From Sphingopyxis panaciterrulae (GTDB taxonomy: Bacteria > Pseudomonadota > Alphaproteobacteria > Sphingomonadales > Sphingomonadaceae): a DNA stretch of 64,000 nucleotides. Both the position numbers and the translations under genes were made by a program. The notes under the pieces are model-generated. The model made no database searches. It had not been told where the DNA came from and saw nothing but the letters and a program-made list of their open reading frames with translations. Shown piece by piece: positions 40,501-55,500 of the stretch (position 1 is its first letter; each line of letters begins with the position of its first letter). The stretch is taken from positions 310,001 through 374,000 of the forward strand of contig NZ_JACIJH010000003.1 in NCBI RefSeq assembly GCF_014199295.1, given 5' to 3'.

Positions 40501-43500
40501 GCCGGGATCGGCACCTCGCCCGTGTAGCGCGGGCTCTGGCGCGGATCCATATATTCGATCGCCGCCATCTGGCCGTTCTTGTGGCCGTACAGCGCGCGCA
40601 CCTGCTCGAAGAAGCCGAGGTAATCGCCGTTCGAGCGGATTTCGCTGCCCGCCGGACCATAGAGGATGCCCGACGCCAGCGTCGCCATCAGGCTGACGAT
40701 ATGCGCCTGCGTGCGGATCGGCGGCACCTCGCCCTCGGGGCGCAGCAATCCCGCATCCTCCAGCGCGGCAAGATACAGGTTCACCCAGTCCCGCTCGCTC
40801 GCGGCGAGTGCCAGCAGCGCGGGCGGCGCGTCGTCCGCCGCCAGTATCGCGTCGCGCAGCCGCAGGGCCTCGTTCGTCTGGAAGGCGACGAACTCCGCCC
40901 GCGTCATCGTCGTCGCGGAGGCGAGGATGTGGAAGCGAAACGGGATGAACGGAATCTCGTCCCGGCTCGGCGTCGCGGCGTTCGATTGGTAGAGGCCGAC
41001 GAAGTCGAGCTGGTCGAGCACCCCGCGCGCGGCGGGAAGCTGGTCGGCGATCAGGTCCTTGACCGCATCCCACCAGTTTTCGAGATTCCCCTCGCCCGCC
41101 GCGAGCAGATTGTCGAGCGACGGGAAGGATTGCGCCATCTGCGCGCGGAACGCCTCAAACGAGCGGTCCGCCATCGCCTTCAGCCCCGGATAGGTCGACA
41201 CGTTGAAGGTGAAGCCCGTGAAGCCGTCGGCCGGATGATCGTAGAGGAAGCCCGAGGTGATGAGCTGGCCGCCCGTGTTGGTGATCGATTCGAGGCCCAG
41301 CCACGGCACCAGCGCGTTGACCCCCGCCAGCACGCCTTCGGGCGCGCCGCGGACGTTGGTGAAGAAATCGAGGAAGCGCAGGCCATAGACATATTGGTTG
41401 CTGCCCAGTTCGGGCACCCCGACCTGGAAATAGGTGTAGGGCGCGTCGAGGTTCGACCGGTTCTCCAGCGCCACCGAATAGGTCGCCTGGTCGCCCGCCA
41501 GGATCACCCGCGGGCCGCCGACGCCGATCGTCACCTCGGGCTCGATCCCGCGCTCGATCAGGAAGCGATAGGGCTCGCTCGACTGGGCGCCGTCGGGGTT
41601 GATGACCTTGATGTCGTAAAGGCCGTGCGGCGCGTCGGTGAAATCGAAGGTCGCGATGATCGTCGACGCATCGACGACCTTCCACGCGACGGGTTCATAT
41701 TCGGCAATATTGGGACGCGACGCCTTGACGATGGCGTCGGGGTGGAACTGCGCGCCCTTGATCGTCGTCGTCACATAGCGCGAATCGCCGCCGCGATCGG
41801 TCTGGATGTCGGTGATGACCAGCGGCAGCAGGTCGGCGACCAGCGTCACCTGCGATCCGTCGGCGGGGCCGCTGTAGCCGCGCACCAGCACATAATAGAC
41901 GCCGGGTTCGGTGCCGGGGACGATCGCCGTCAGTTCCTGCGCCAGCGGGCCGGTATAGGTCGCGTCGAACGCGGCCGAGGTCGGCACCTCGTCGTGGCGC
42001 ACGAACACCTCGTTGATGCTGCGTTCGTCGTCGGAGCCGACGCGCAGGCGCAGCGTCTTGTCGGCGGGAACCTCGATCCGGTAGAGCCGCTCCTGCCCCG
42101 GCGCCAGCGCGACGGTCAGCGGGATGCCGAGCGTCAGCGTATCGACGGCGATCGACAGCGTCTCGGCCGACGCGGTGGTGTTGTTCGCCTCGCCGACATC
42201 CTCGTGAAGCTGGTTGCGCACGTCGGCGCGGACGATGATGCGATAGTCGCCCGCCGCCGCGCCGGGCAGCGTCGTCGTCAGGCTGAGCGTATAGGTGCCG
42301 TCGGGATTGAGGACGCCGCCGTAATCGGCGCGGCCGAGCAGCTTGTCACCGACGTCCCAGGTCGCGTCGCGCGACAGATAGACGGCGTCGGTCCAGCGCC
42401 CCGCCGCGACGACGTCGCTGACATTCTTCACCGTCCAGCTGATCGTCACTTCGTCGCCGGGCCGCTGGGTATCGGGCACGGTGATGTCCATGACCTGGAT
42501 ATCGGTCGGCGGCGGCAATTCGATCACCATCGGGACGGCGCTGGCGCGCATATTGTCCCGCTCGTCGCTCTCGAAAACCTGTCCGGTGGCGTTGTAGCGC
42601 GCGGGGTCGGACACGACAAAGACATAATAGGCCTCGGTCCCGAGGTCGGTCGGCACCGCAAGGTCGAGCGCGACGTCATAGCTGTCGCCGGCCGCCAGCC
42701 CGCCGCTGTGGCGGACCGATCCGATATAGCGGTCGGACGTCAGGTCGAGAAACGGATCGCGCGACAGATAGATCAGGTCGTCCCACTGCGCCTGCAGCGC
42801 CGGGGTCGCCCCGCCGTTGTTGGTCACGCGATATTCGAGGCGGAAGGTCTGCCCGCGCACCGCGCGTTCGGGCGCGGTGAGCGCCGTCACCTGAAGGTTG
42901 GGCGGCGTATAGGGGGTCAGCGTCACCGCCTTCGCAATGCTGTTGTTGCCTTCGCCCTGGAACTCGCTGACCTTGCCCGCCAGCGACCCGCGCACGCCGT
43001 TGAGGCGCGGCGACAGGGTGCTGTTCGCATAGCCCGAATCGGCGAGTTCCGAATCGGTCATCGCAATGACGTGCATCGCTCCGTTCAGCTCGAAGGGCAG
43101 CGTCACCGTCACGGTGGCGTAATAGGATTCGCCGGCCTCCAGCACGCCGACATGCTTGTTCTCGGCGCGGACGATCACGCCCGGCGCGCTCTCGCGCGAC
43201 ATCAGCCAGTCGCCTTCGTCGAGCGAGGCGTCGAGCGACAGATAGACGCGGTCGGTCCAGCTGTCCTCGCGCGTCGCGCGGTTGCCGACATTCTCGACCT
43301 TGAACCTGATGGTGATCGTGCTGCCCGCGGCGATGGTGTCGGGCAGCGTCAGTTCGGTGACGCGCAGGTCGGGCTCGCGATAGACGACCGGGAAGGCCGC
43401 CTGCCCAACGTTGCCCTGCGGCAGTTCGAAGGCATATTTGGCGAAGCGGTCGAGCAGGGCGCTGTTGCCGCCGTCGCGGACGATGTCGGTGGGCACCGGC

Positions 43501-46500
43501 GTGTTGCCGGCCGAGTTCGCGACGACATAGACGTAATATTCGCCCTCGACCCCCGGCGGCAGGGAATATTCGGCGGTGCGGCTATAGCTCTGCCCGGCGC
43601 CGAGCGGGCCGTTGGTGACGTTGACCGTCGCGACCTTCTGCGCGCGGCGGGTGTCGAACACCGGGTCCTTCGAGATCCAGATTTCATCGGTCCAATATTG
43701 GGTGCCGCTCCACACCGCGCCGCCGCGGTTCTCGACCGTATAGGTGACGCTGGTCTTCTCGCCCGAATAGGCCGGGGCCGTCGGCGCCGCCGGCACGACC
43801 TGGACGACGCGCAGGTCGGCGGGCGCGTTGGTGACGCTGGTCGCGGCAAAGCCGTTGTTGTCGAGATTGTTCGGATCGCCCGCCAGCTGCGACACGACGA
43901 TCACGTACATCCCCGCCGCCGCGGGGTTCAGCGTGAAGGTCTGGCTGTTGGTATAGGACTGGCCGGGGTCGAGCGGATTCAGATTGTCGAAGCTGCCGAG
44001 GTCGAAACGCCACGTCGCATTTTCCAGCAGCGGCGCATCGGCCAGATAGACGCGATCGATCCACTTGGCCGCAGCCGCGTTGCCGTTGGAACGGACCGTC
44101 CAGCTGACGTTGAACTGCCCCCCGCCGACGCCGACCGGATCGGCCGTGACCGCATCGACGGCGATCGCGCGGGTGAAGGTCTGCGGCGGGACGCCGACGA
44201 TGTCGATCGCACGCGCGCGATAGTTGCTGCTGTTGATCTCGTTGGGGTCGTCGGGATTGACGTTGGGCGCGAGCGAATCCTCGAGCAGCGTCGCATAGGG
44301 GTCGACCCACGGCATGATGTAATAGGTGCCCGACACCAGCCCCTCGGGCAGCGTCAGCGTCAGTTCGCGGTCGTATCCCGCATCCTTGACCAGGATGCCG
44401 CCGTCATAGGTCAGCGTCGTCAGCAGGATGTCGCCCTGCCCCGGATGCGGCCGGTTCTTGTCGCGGGTCAGCCAGATCTGCTCGGTCCAGCGGCCGAGGT
44501 CGGTGTCGCCGGCGCCGCGGTTGGTGACGCTGTAGCGCACCGTGACGCTGTTGCCCTCGAACGCCTGCGCCGGGGCGACGACGCTGTCGACCACCAGATC
44601 GGCGAAGGGGATCGGGTCGACGAATATCTCGTGCGCGACGATATTGCTCTGCGCCGTGTCGTTCGGCCATTCGTCGATGGCGTTGCCGCTGTCGGTGGCG
44701 ACGAGGATATAGACGGTGCCGCGGAAGCGCTTGGGGATGGTGAAGGTCCCCGAAGCCGACAGATATTCCTCGAGCGAGCCGAGCGCCGACGGGTTCTGCA
44801 GGCTCGACACCAATATGTCGTCGTTGGAAATCTTGTCGTCGAGCGACAGCCACACCTGATCGGTCCACAGCCCGTTGGCGGCGACCAGCCCCTGGTTGAC
44901 GACCTTGAACTCGATCGACGCGGTCGCGCCGGCGGTGATGCGGTCGGGGGCGATGACCTCGCTGACGCGCAGGTCGGGTCGCGGCAGCGCCGACACCAGG
45001 ATCGCGGTGCTGCTGACCCGCCGGTTGTTGTCCTCGTTCAGATGTTCGTAGACGCTGTTCCCCGCGTCGGTGACGACGATCAGCTCATATTGATCGCTCG
45101 TCTTCGAGGGCAGCCGCATTTCCTCCTTGCGGCTATAGGTCTTTCCGGCCTCCAGCGGCCCGGTGTAGCTGTAGGTGCCGATCAGCGTGCCGGCGCCCGT
45201 ATCGCCGACCTTGCGCAGATAGACGCGGTCGGTCCACGTCCCGGTCGCATTGGCGGTGCCGGCGTTGCGGACGGTCCATTCGACGTCGATGACCTGTCCC
45301 TCGACACCCGTCGCGGGGAAGGAGATGCTGTCGACGACTAGGTCGGGCGGCGGGGCGAGCGCGACCGCCATCGCGTCCGACGCGCGGCTGTTGTTGGTCG
45401 TGAACACGAACTCATAGGGGCCGCTGCGCGGGTCGCTCGACCCCGGCGTCTCGACGACGATGCGATAGGCGCCCGACAGCCCCTCGGGCAGGCGGAAGCT
45501 GGCCGTGCGGTCATAGCTGGCGCCCGGCGCCAGATAGCCGAGGTGATTGACGCTGCCCAGCCGCACCCGGCCGGTGCCGTCGGTCCGTTCCAGATAGACC
45601 TGATCGAACCACTCGCCGCTGTTGGTCAGCCCGATGCCCTGATTGGTGACGCGCCAGGTGACGTCGATCGTCTGTCCCGACACCGCGCCGGCGGGAACCG
45701 CGACCGACGCGACGACCAGGTCCGCCCACGGAATCGGCGACACGTCGAAATTCCCCGCCAGCACGCCGCGGTTCGCCTCCGCGCCATTCTCGAACACCTC
45801 GCCCTTCGCGTCCGACTGCACGAACAGCGTGTAGCGGCCGTGGAATCCGGCCGGCAGGATCAGGTCGAGCCCCGCGCGATAGGTCTCTCCGACGTTTAGC
45901 GCGCCGCTGTGGACATATTCGCCGAGCACGATGTCGTCATTGTTGCCGAGCACGCCGTCGCGCGACACGATCACCCTGTCGGTCCAGCCGTGGGTGAAAC
46001 CGGCGCCGGTGCCGACGTTGGTGACGGTCCACTCGACGCGGACGCGCGCGGGATCGTCGATCGTCTGCGCGGGCGCCGTGACGTCGCTGACCTCGAGGTC
46101 GGCATAATCGGACAGCCCGATGTTGAGCGCGATCGACCCGATGTTGTTCGCCTCACCCGCCGCCGTTTCGGCGACGACCCCGCCGCTGTCCGACTGGACG
46201 ATCAGGCGCCAGGGGCCGCTGGCGTCGATCGGCAGCGTGACCTTGAGCACCCCGTCATAGATCGCGCCCGCCGCGAGCTGCGCCTGTGCGATCAGCTCGC
46301 CCAGCTTGATGTCGCCCGCGCCGACCGCATCGTCGCGCGACAGCCAGACGGTATCGGCCCAGCCGCCCAGCGTCGAACCGGTGCCGTCGTTGCGGATCTG
46401 CCAGCGCACCTCGATTTCGGTGAAGGATTCGGCGTTGCCGCCTTCCGGCCCCTGGATCAGCACCGGCACCAAGTCCGGATGGGTCAGCATCAGCGCGCCC

Positions 46501-49500
46501 GACATGCCGTCGTTGTCGCCGTCGCGCCCACCTTCATAGACCTGGCCCTGCGCGTCGGCGCGCACGAAGATGCGCCATTCGCCGTCGGTATAGCCGGTCG
46601 GAATGGTGACGAGCTGCTTGACCTCATAGGTTTCGCCGGGCGCAAGGTCGAAATTGCGCGGCACCGACACAAGCTGCTGCGCGCCCGAAATCGTCGTGTC
46701 GTCGTCGATATAGATACGGTCGACCCACGGCGCGGTCGCCGCGCTTTCGCCCGTGTTGCGGATGACATAGGTGACGAGGACGGTCTCGCCGGGCACCGCG
46801 CCCGGCGGCACCGAAACGCTGTCGACGACCAGATTGGGCGCCGCCGTCGCGGCGAAGCGCACCACCGGCGACACGACGCTGTTGTCGCCTTCCAGCAAAT
46901 TCTCGAACACCGTCTGCCCGGCATCGGTCACCAGGATCAGGCGATAGTCGCCGACCCGGCCGTCGGTCACCCGCACCTCGACGCTGGCGGTGTAGCTGTC
47001 GCCGACCGCGAGCCCCGATCCGCGCACCACTTCGGCCAGCACCAGATCGTTCGCGTCGACGACGCCGTCGGCCGACAGGATCAGTCGGTCGATATGCCCG
47101 CCCGCGGCGGGGGCGTCGCCGGTGTTGCGGACGCGCCACGACACGGTGAAGGGATCGCCGCCGAACACCGTGCCGGCGGGCCCCGACACCGCGTCCGCCA
47201 CCAGATTCGGCGCGGTCGCGCTGATCTGGATTTCCACCGGCGCGCTGGCGTTGTCGGCGCGCGTATCGGGCTCCACCACGGCCTGTCCCGCGTCGGTGAC
47301 GACGAATAGGCGATAGAGGCCGCCGATGTCGGAGGGCAGCGCGATGTCGAGCGACGCCGTATAGCTGCCGCCTTCGGCAAGCGGATCGGTGCGGCGATAT
47401 TCGCCGATGACGATGTCGTCGCCGTTGCCGAGCACCGCGTCGGCGCTCAGGATCACCCGGTCGACCCAGCCGCCCTCGGCCGATGCCGACGCGCCGGCAT
47501 TGTCGACCCGCCAACTCACCGTCATCGTCCCGCCGCCGATCGCGGTCGGCGGCGCGCCAACGTCGCCGACGCGCAGGTCGGCATAGACGCGCGCCGCGAC
47601 GGGCATCGTCAGTTGCGCGCTGTTGTTGCCTTCGGCGTTGCGGCCGTCGGCGACCTCGCGCACGGCATTGCCGCCGCCCCCGGCATTCTGGTCGGCATAC
47701 AGGTTGACGCGGATCGACCCGACCGAGCGCGCGCCATCGGGCAGCTTGAAGGTGAAGCTGCGCGCCCGCTCCGCCCCGGCGGCGAGCAGCATGTCGCTCG
47801 CGACCGCGGTATCGAGCAAAGTCTCGCCGGTGGTGACGTTCTGCACCAGCACCCGGTTGTTCCAGCCCGCCAGCGTCGCGGCATTGCCGATATTGGCCTC
47901 GGTCCAGCTCAGCGTGATGCTGTCGCCCGCCTGCGGGGCGATGGCGTCGATCGCCATGTCGCGGATCACCAGATCGGGGGCCGAGGTGATCGTCAGCGCC
48001 GCCGCGTTGTTCGTCTCGCCGGTTCCGGCGTCGTTCGCCTCCGCGACCTGATCGAGGATGTCGGTGGTGACGGTGAAGGTGAACTGGCCGTGCCCGATCA
48101 GTCCCTCGGGCCAGACGATGCTGTAGCTGCCGCTGCGCGACGCGCCCGCGTCGATCGGGGCCGCCGCGACGGTGGCGAGCAGCACCTGCTGCCCGCTCGA
48201 CGCATTGCGCACGACGATGCGCTCCGAAAAGGCGCCCGCGGTCGGCTGGTTGCCGCTGTTGGTGGTCTTCCAGTTGATCGTGACGGTATCACCGGGTTTC
48301 CAGCCGCTCGCCGGTTCCACCGCGACCTGACCGACGCTCAGGTCGATGAAGGGCGCGAGGATCGACTGGAACTCGACCGACGCCTCATTGTTGGTCTCGG
48401 CCGATCCCGAGGCATTCTCCTCCGCCACCGCGTTCGCGATATCGGTCGTAACGATCGCGACGATCCGGCCGACGCCGGCGTTGCCGGTCGGCAGGCTCAC
48501 CACCGTCTGGCGCTGGCGCGACGCGCCCGGCGCCAGGTCGCCGCCGTTGTCGGCTATCACGAAATTGCCGATGATCTGCCCGGTGTCGAGGTTGCGCAGG
48601 ATCAGCCGGTCCGACCATGTCCCGGTCGCGGGCAGCGTGCCGTCGTTGCGCGTCTGCCACGCGACGGTGATCGTGCCGCCCGACTGGATCGCCCCCTCGC
48701 CGCTGACCGTGACGCCCTGCGGGACCAGGTCGGGGGCGGGACGCACCTCCAGCCCCGGAATGGGGATCGGCGCGGTTTCGGGGTTCTCGAAGACGTTGAA
48801 GCCATAGGTGTAGACCGAACCGACGTCGCCGATATAGCCTTCGAGTAGCAGCGTGTAGGTGCCCGTGTCGGGCAGGACATAGCTGTCGACGTCGTTGAAA
48901 TAGCCGCTGAACAACTGCCGCCCGTTGGGCGCGATCAGCCGCCAATAGGGGCTGCCGCCCGACAGGGCCTGACGGTCGAAATAATAGCGTTCGCCGGCTT
49001 CGCCCTCGAAGCGGAACGCCTCGGTCTCCGATCCGGGGCTCAGCGTCCCCGTCACCGGCAGGCCGGGGGTGATCGGGGTCGCGGCGGCGAGATCGAGGAC
49101 GCGCAGCGCATAGTCGCGCGCGGTCGTGCTGTTGTTGCGCACCCGCAGTTCATAGTCGCCCGCCGGGACGACCAGCACCGGGTTGGCGGCGCCGACCGAC
49201 GCGCCGTCGGAGCTCTGGAAGCCCTTGCTCGCCACCTCGCCGCGCGGCCCGGTCAGCGTCCAGACGAGGCTGCCGTCGCTGGTCAGCGGATCGACGAGCA
49301 GCAATGTGCCTTCCGTCAGCGTGAAGCGATAGACATCCTCCTGCTGCGGCTGCGCGAACGTGCCCGAATGGGTTGCGCCGAGCGTCAGCGGCGCGACCTT
49401 GTCGACCAGCTTCGACACCTTGAACTGGACCGGCGCCGACGCGCCCGCGACGGTGACATGCCCCTCGACCACCAGCGTATAGGTGCCGGAACGCGTCAGC

Positions 49501-52500
49501 ACGACCGGCCCCATGTCGCTGCTCGCGCCGGTGTTGTTGTAGACGATCTGGCGGCCCTGCGGGTCGATCAGCCGCCAGCGCCCCGTCGGCCCCGACGACA
49601 GATAGTCGAAGAACAGCTTGTCGCCGGCCTCGCCGGCAAAACGATACAGGCCGGTGCTGTTGGCGGGTTCGAGCAGGCCGTCGATGACGGTATCGAGCGC
49701 GATCGCGGACGCCGACGCGAGGTCGAGCAGGCGGAAGGCATAATCGCCGGTGACGTCGTTGTTCGCCCACACCGTCAGCACATAGTCGCCCGCCGCGGCC
49801 AGGAAGGGCGTGGCGTCGGTGCGCGACTGCGAATCGCTGTTGGCGAAGGTGCGGTCCTGGATCGTCGTGCCCTGCGGCCCGGTCAGGCTCCAGCGGAAAT
49901 TGCCGTTGCCCGTCAGGCTGTCGAACAGCAGCAGCGCATCCTGCGCCAGCGAGAAGCTGTATCGCATCCGGTCGCCGGGCAGCGGCACCGTCCCCTGCGT
50001 CGTCGCGCCGACGGTCAGCGCCGCGCTGCGGTCGGTCATCGACACCAGGCGGAACGCCGTCGTCTGCGGTTCCGCATTGGCGATGCGCCCCTCGACCATC
50101 AGCGTGTAGCGGCCGGTCTCGGTCAGCTCGACCTGCGAATCCGACCCGATCGAGCGCGGGGTGAACACTGTGTTGCCGCGCGGGTCGATCAGCCGCCAAT
50201 AGGGCAGCGTCGCGCCGCTCATATAGTCGAAGAACAGGCGCTCGCCCGCGGCTGCGTCGAAATGGAACAACTGGGTCATGTTGCCCGGATTCAGCGTCAC
50301 CGACTGCTGCTCGCCCGGCGTCAGCGCCGCCGCCTGCGCCAGGTCGAGCAGGCGGAAGGCATAGCTGCCCGTCGCCGTCCCGGCCGAGATCGCCAGGCTG
50401 TAGGTCCCCGGCTGGAGCAGCATGACCGGATTGTCGCTGAAGTTCAGCGAATCCGACGCGGTGAACTGGCGCGCCGCCGGGGTCTGGCTCGGCCCGCTGA
50501 TCTGCCAGCGGAAATTGCCGTTGTTGGTCAGCGGATCGAACACCACCGCGGTCGGCTGCGTGATCGTGAAGCTGTAGCGCTCGACCGCGCCGGTGCGCGC
50601 GATCGAACCGGTCACCGCCTCGCCGAACGGCACGGCGGGCATCGCCGCCACCGCCGGGGTCATGGCGACGGCGATATTGTCGACGTCCTGGTCGCCGGTC
50701 GAGGTGCCCTGCGAGGCGCTGAGCGCGACGCGCCCCGCCTCCAGCTCCATGCCGGGAATGAAATAGTCGGTGACGACCTCGATGGTGCTGCCGCCCTCGG
50801 CGGTCAGCCGGATGGTCAGCAGCGTGCCGCCGGCGGTGCGCGTCATCAGGATGCGCGCGTGCGTCCAGTCGCCGCTGGCCAGCGTCAGGCCGGGGCTGGC
50901 GATGTCGGTCAGCTTCACCCCGTTGTAATGGATCGACACATGGTTGGCGTTGACCTCGCCGTTGTTGGCGAAGCTGTCGAAGCCGATCCCCAGCGCCCCC
51001 GCGACATTGGGCTCGAGACCGCTCGACCCGCTGCGCGGGATCGTCGGCCCCGGGCCGCCGGCGCCATAGAGCGCGACGGGCAGCCAGGCGAAGGCGATGC
51101 CGTCGGGGTCGGTCGCCTGCCCCGCGCGCCGCTCGATGCGGAAATCGAAGCCGACATCGACGACGTCCTGCCGTCCGCTGCCGGTCGCGGAGAAGAAGAC
51201 GCTGTTGTGCGGATTGCTGTTCAGCGCGTCGGTCAGCCGCAGGAAATCATTCTCGCCATCGCGCAGCACCTGCGCGGCCGCCCCCTGGTGATTGACCAGC
51301 ACATAGGGCAGCCCGTCGGCGTCGAAATCCTGCCCGGTCGCCCCGTTGGCGGGCGGCTGCGCCGCGACCTCCAGCAGGAAACTATAGCTGAAATTGCTGC
51401 CTTCGGCGGCATAGCCTTCGACCAGCAGCGTATAGGTGCCCGCCATCGCCGCGGTCATCAGCCCGCTGTCCTGCATGGAGGTCGGGCCGAACACCACCTG
51501 CCCCAGCGGATCGATCAGCCGCAGGCGATGATTGTAGTTGGGGCTGTTCAGCACATCGATGCCGAACCGCATCCCTTCCGTCGCCTCGAAACGATAGGCG
51601 GCCGTCTCGCGGCCCTGCGGCCCCAGATTGCCGGTCGTCCCCTGATTGGCGACCAGAAGCTCCGCCGCCGCGAGGTCGAGCAGGCGGAAGGCATAGGCGC
51701 CGGTAAACTGGCGATTGCCGTCGATGGTCAGCGTGTAGGTGCCGGCCGCGAGGTCGAGAACCGGGTTGCCGGTGAAATTCAGCCCGTCGCTCTGGTCGAA
51801 GCGGCGCGCCGACACGATCTGTCCGTCCGGCCCCGCCAGCGACCAGTTGAGCTCACCCTGATAGAGCAGCGAGTCGAAGACGAGCCGCGTCCGTTCGGTC
51901 AGCGTGAAGCTGTAGACGTCGCGCTCGCCGGGCTGCGAGATGGTGGAGGAAATCTGCGCGCCGATGGTCAGCGGCGCGGTCTGCACCGCCATCGGATAGA
52001 TGATGAAATCATAGGCCGCGGCCAGCCCCTGATCGATGCGCCCCTCGATCAGCAGCGTATAGGTCCCGCCGAGCGTCAGAAGCTGCCCGTCGATGTCGGC
52101 CATCGACTGCTGGTTGAAGACGATGTTGCCGTTCGGGTCGATCAGCCGCCAGCGCACGTCGCTCTTGACGCTCAGCACGTCGAAGAAGAAGGATTCGCCA
52201 GCATTGGCGGAAAAACGATGGATCGCGGTCGCGTTCGACGGGGTCAGCGATGCCGTCACGCGGCTGCCCATCGCCAGCGGCGCCGCATTGGCGAGGTCAA
52301 GCAGGCGGAAATTATAGTCGGCGACCGCATCGTCGATGCCGTCGATCGTCAGTTCATAGCGTCCCGCCGCGAGCGCCAGCACCGGATTGCCGGTGAAAGT
52401 GAAGGAATCCGACTGGTCGAAGCGGCGTCCGTCGACGATCAGATCGCCATCGGGACCGGTCAGGCTCCAGCGCAGCCGACTGTTGTTGGTCAGGCTGTCG

Positions 52501-55500
52501 AACAGCGCCAGCGTCGTCTGGGTCAGCGTGAAGCTGTAGCGGTTCTCGGCGCCCGGCGTCGCGATGCGTCCCGTCACGCCATTGGGGTTGGTGCTGCGCA
52601 GCAGCGCGCCCGCGGGCAGGCTGGTCGAATCGAAATCGAGCGCGATCTTCAGGTCCGGCGTCCCGGCGGGGGGCGCCGATGCCATGTCGGCGGCGATCTC
52701 CGCCGCGCTGCGCGCGACGCCCCACAGGCGGAAGCTGTCGACCGCCCCTTCGATCGGGGCATAGATGGATTCATCGTCATAATGGCCGATGTAGAAGGGG
52801 TCGGCGACGTCGACATTGTCGTTCAGGCGGATCTGCCGCGACGCGACTTCCTGGCCATTGACATAGAGTTTGAGCGTCCGGTTGTCGCGATCGACGACCA
52901 TCGCCATGTGGATCCACTCGCCGGTCGGCACCACGCCGCTCGCGCTGGTGACGTCCTCGCGCCCGGAGGCATCGCGCACCGTCGCCCAGATCTGGCCGCT
53001 GCTGTTGACCGCTAGGCGATAGGGCGCCGTGTCGCCCAGCCCCTTCGACACCACGGGCATCCAGCTGCTGGTGAAGCGGTCGAGGAAGAACCAGCCCTCG
53101 ATCGTCAAATTGCGGGTCAGGTCGACGTCGGGCCCGTCGGGCAGTTCGACATAATCGACCCCGCGCAGCTTCAGCGCGTTGCCGTCGACCCCCGCGACGA
53201 CCGCCGGCGCCTCCGGGTTCGGCCCTTCGAGCGTGATCGGCACTGGCGCGGTCTGCGCCATGTTATACACCGCCACGCGATAATCGACCGGCCAGTTCAC
53301 GACCGCCGCGCGCATCTCCATCACCAGCGTATAGGTGCCGCCATAGGCGAGCACGCCGGTGTCGATGTCGCCGACCTGCACCGGACCGGAAATCTGCCGT
53401 CCGAAGGGGTCGAACAGGCGGAAGCTGGCGCGGCCCAGCGATCCGCCGAACTGCTGCAGGTCGATGAACAGCCGGTCCCCGGCAGCCGCGTCGATCCGCC
53501 ACACGGCATTGTCGCGCGACCCGCTCGACCGCCCCGTCGCGACGCTACCCTGCGGCAGGACGGGCGCGGCTCCGACGTCGATCAGGCGAAAGGCATAGGC
53601 GCCGGTGGCCGCGCCGGTGCCGTCGACGGTCACGGTATAGGTCTCCGGCCCGACCTCGATCAGCGGATTGCCGCTGCCATATTCGTGGCTTTCGCCGTTG
53701 CGCATGTTGCGCGCCGCCGAAACGCCGCCCGGTCCGGTGATGGTGACGGTCATCTGGCTGTTGTCGTGCAGCGCGTCGAACAGCAATATCTTCGGTTCGG
53801 CGACGGTGAAGCTGTAGGTGCGCGTATCGCCCGGCGTCGTCAGCCGCCCCTCGATCACCCCGTCCAGTCCCGCCAGGTCGCGCAAGACGGGAACATCCGC
53901 TCCCGACACCTGGTTGCGGACCGTGCCGCCCGCGATCGCATCGAAATCCATCCGCAGCACGAGCCCGCCGGTGTCCGACGGCACCCCTTCCATCCCGGCG
54001 AGAATATCGTCCGCCGACCGACCATGGTCCCAGATGCGCAATTCGTCGATCGCGCCTTCCAGCTTCTGATAGCTGTCGTTCTGTTCGGGGCCGGTGCCGA
54101 TGTAGAGCGGCGAGGTGGCGCCGCCGTTATGCGGCGCGGTGGGAACATTGGTGCGCGACGCGACGAGCACGCCGTTCAGATAGATGCGCATCTGCCCCGT
54201 GCTGCGCTCGATCACCGCGGCGACATGCGTCCACTGGCCCTGCGGCACCGATCCGCTGGCCGTCTCCAGCGTGTCGTTGGCCGTCCCGCGATAGCTCGAC
54301 AGGTGGACATAGCCGCTGCTGTTGTACCACAGCGTATAGCCGCGCCCGTCGGTCCCTTCGCCCTTGTAGATCAGCGGCGTCCAGCTGTCGGTCATCCGCT
54401 CGGGATTCAGCCAGAACTCGATCGTCAGATCCTCGCGCAGGTCGAGCGCGGGATCGTCGACCAGTATCTGCTCGTGCGTCGTCATCGACAGCGCGTTGCC
54501 GATCTTGCCGGGGCGCAGCAGCGACGGCTGCTCGACATTGCCGTCGAGCGCGATCGCCGTCGCGGCGGTCGTCGCCCGGTGCAGCGCAAAGCGATAATCG
54601 CGCGCCGTCGCGTCCCACACCCGCCCCTCAATCATCACGACATAGGTGCCCGCCTGATCGGCGGTGAACTCATAATCCGCGACACCGGCCGGGGTGCGCG
54701 TCTGCGTGCCGTCGGGCCGGATAACCCTTATGGTCGCATTGCCGATGCCCAGCAGGTTCTGGAAATAATATCGCTCGCCCGCCGCCGCGTCGAAACGGTA
54801 CATGTCGGTCTCGCTCGACGGCTCGAGCCGCCCGCTGACGCTCTGCCCGAACGCCACCGGCGCCGCGTCCGCAAGATCGAGCAGGCGGAAACTGGCGGGC
54901 GCGGTGCGATAACCGTCCGCCTGCACGGCGATCTCATAGCTGCCGGGCGCCAGCGTCAGCACCCGCTCGCCCGACGCTTCGGAGGAATCGCTGTAATAGA
55001 AATCGGCGGAACTGATCGTCCCGGTCGTGCCGCGCAGCGCCCAGCGGATCGTCGAATCATTGGTCAGCGAATCGAAATAGACGCGCGTCGTCTCTGTCAG
55101 CGTGAAGGTGAAACGGTTGACCTCGGTCGGCCGTGCGATCGCGGTGCTGACCGTCTCGCCCAGCGCGATCGCCCGCGGCGCGGGATCGACCGGCCGGATC
55201 AGCGCAAAACTGTAGGCGCTGCTTTCCGCCGTGTTGGTGGCGCGTCCCTCGACCAGCAGATAGTGGCGCCCGGTGACCGCCGCGACCAGCGTCCGGTCGG
55301 CGAAGGTCAACGCCCCCGTCACCTCGTTGCCGAAGGAATCGACCAGGCGGATCGTGCTCGATGCCGGCACCGTCTGTGCGTCGAAGACGATGGTCTCGCC
55401 TGCGGAAAGGTCGAGCGCATAGACGTCGGTTTCGCTCGACGGCGCCAGCGCACCCGCGATCGTCGCGCCATCGGCGGCAAGCAGCGTCGCCGTCGCGGCA

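Noticed and set aside
23868..45341. Very long plus-strand open frames (thousands of codons, for example 33336-45341) opposite the giant gene
   Set aside because: They mirror the giant's codon structure in GC-rich DNA, are Arg/Asp/His-heavy with no domain pattern, and the minus strand has clear repeated domains. They are antisense shadows.
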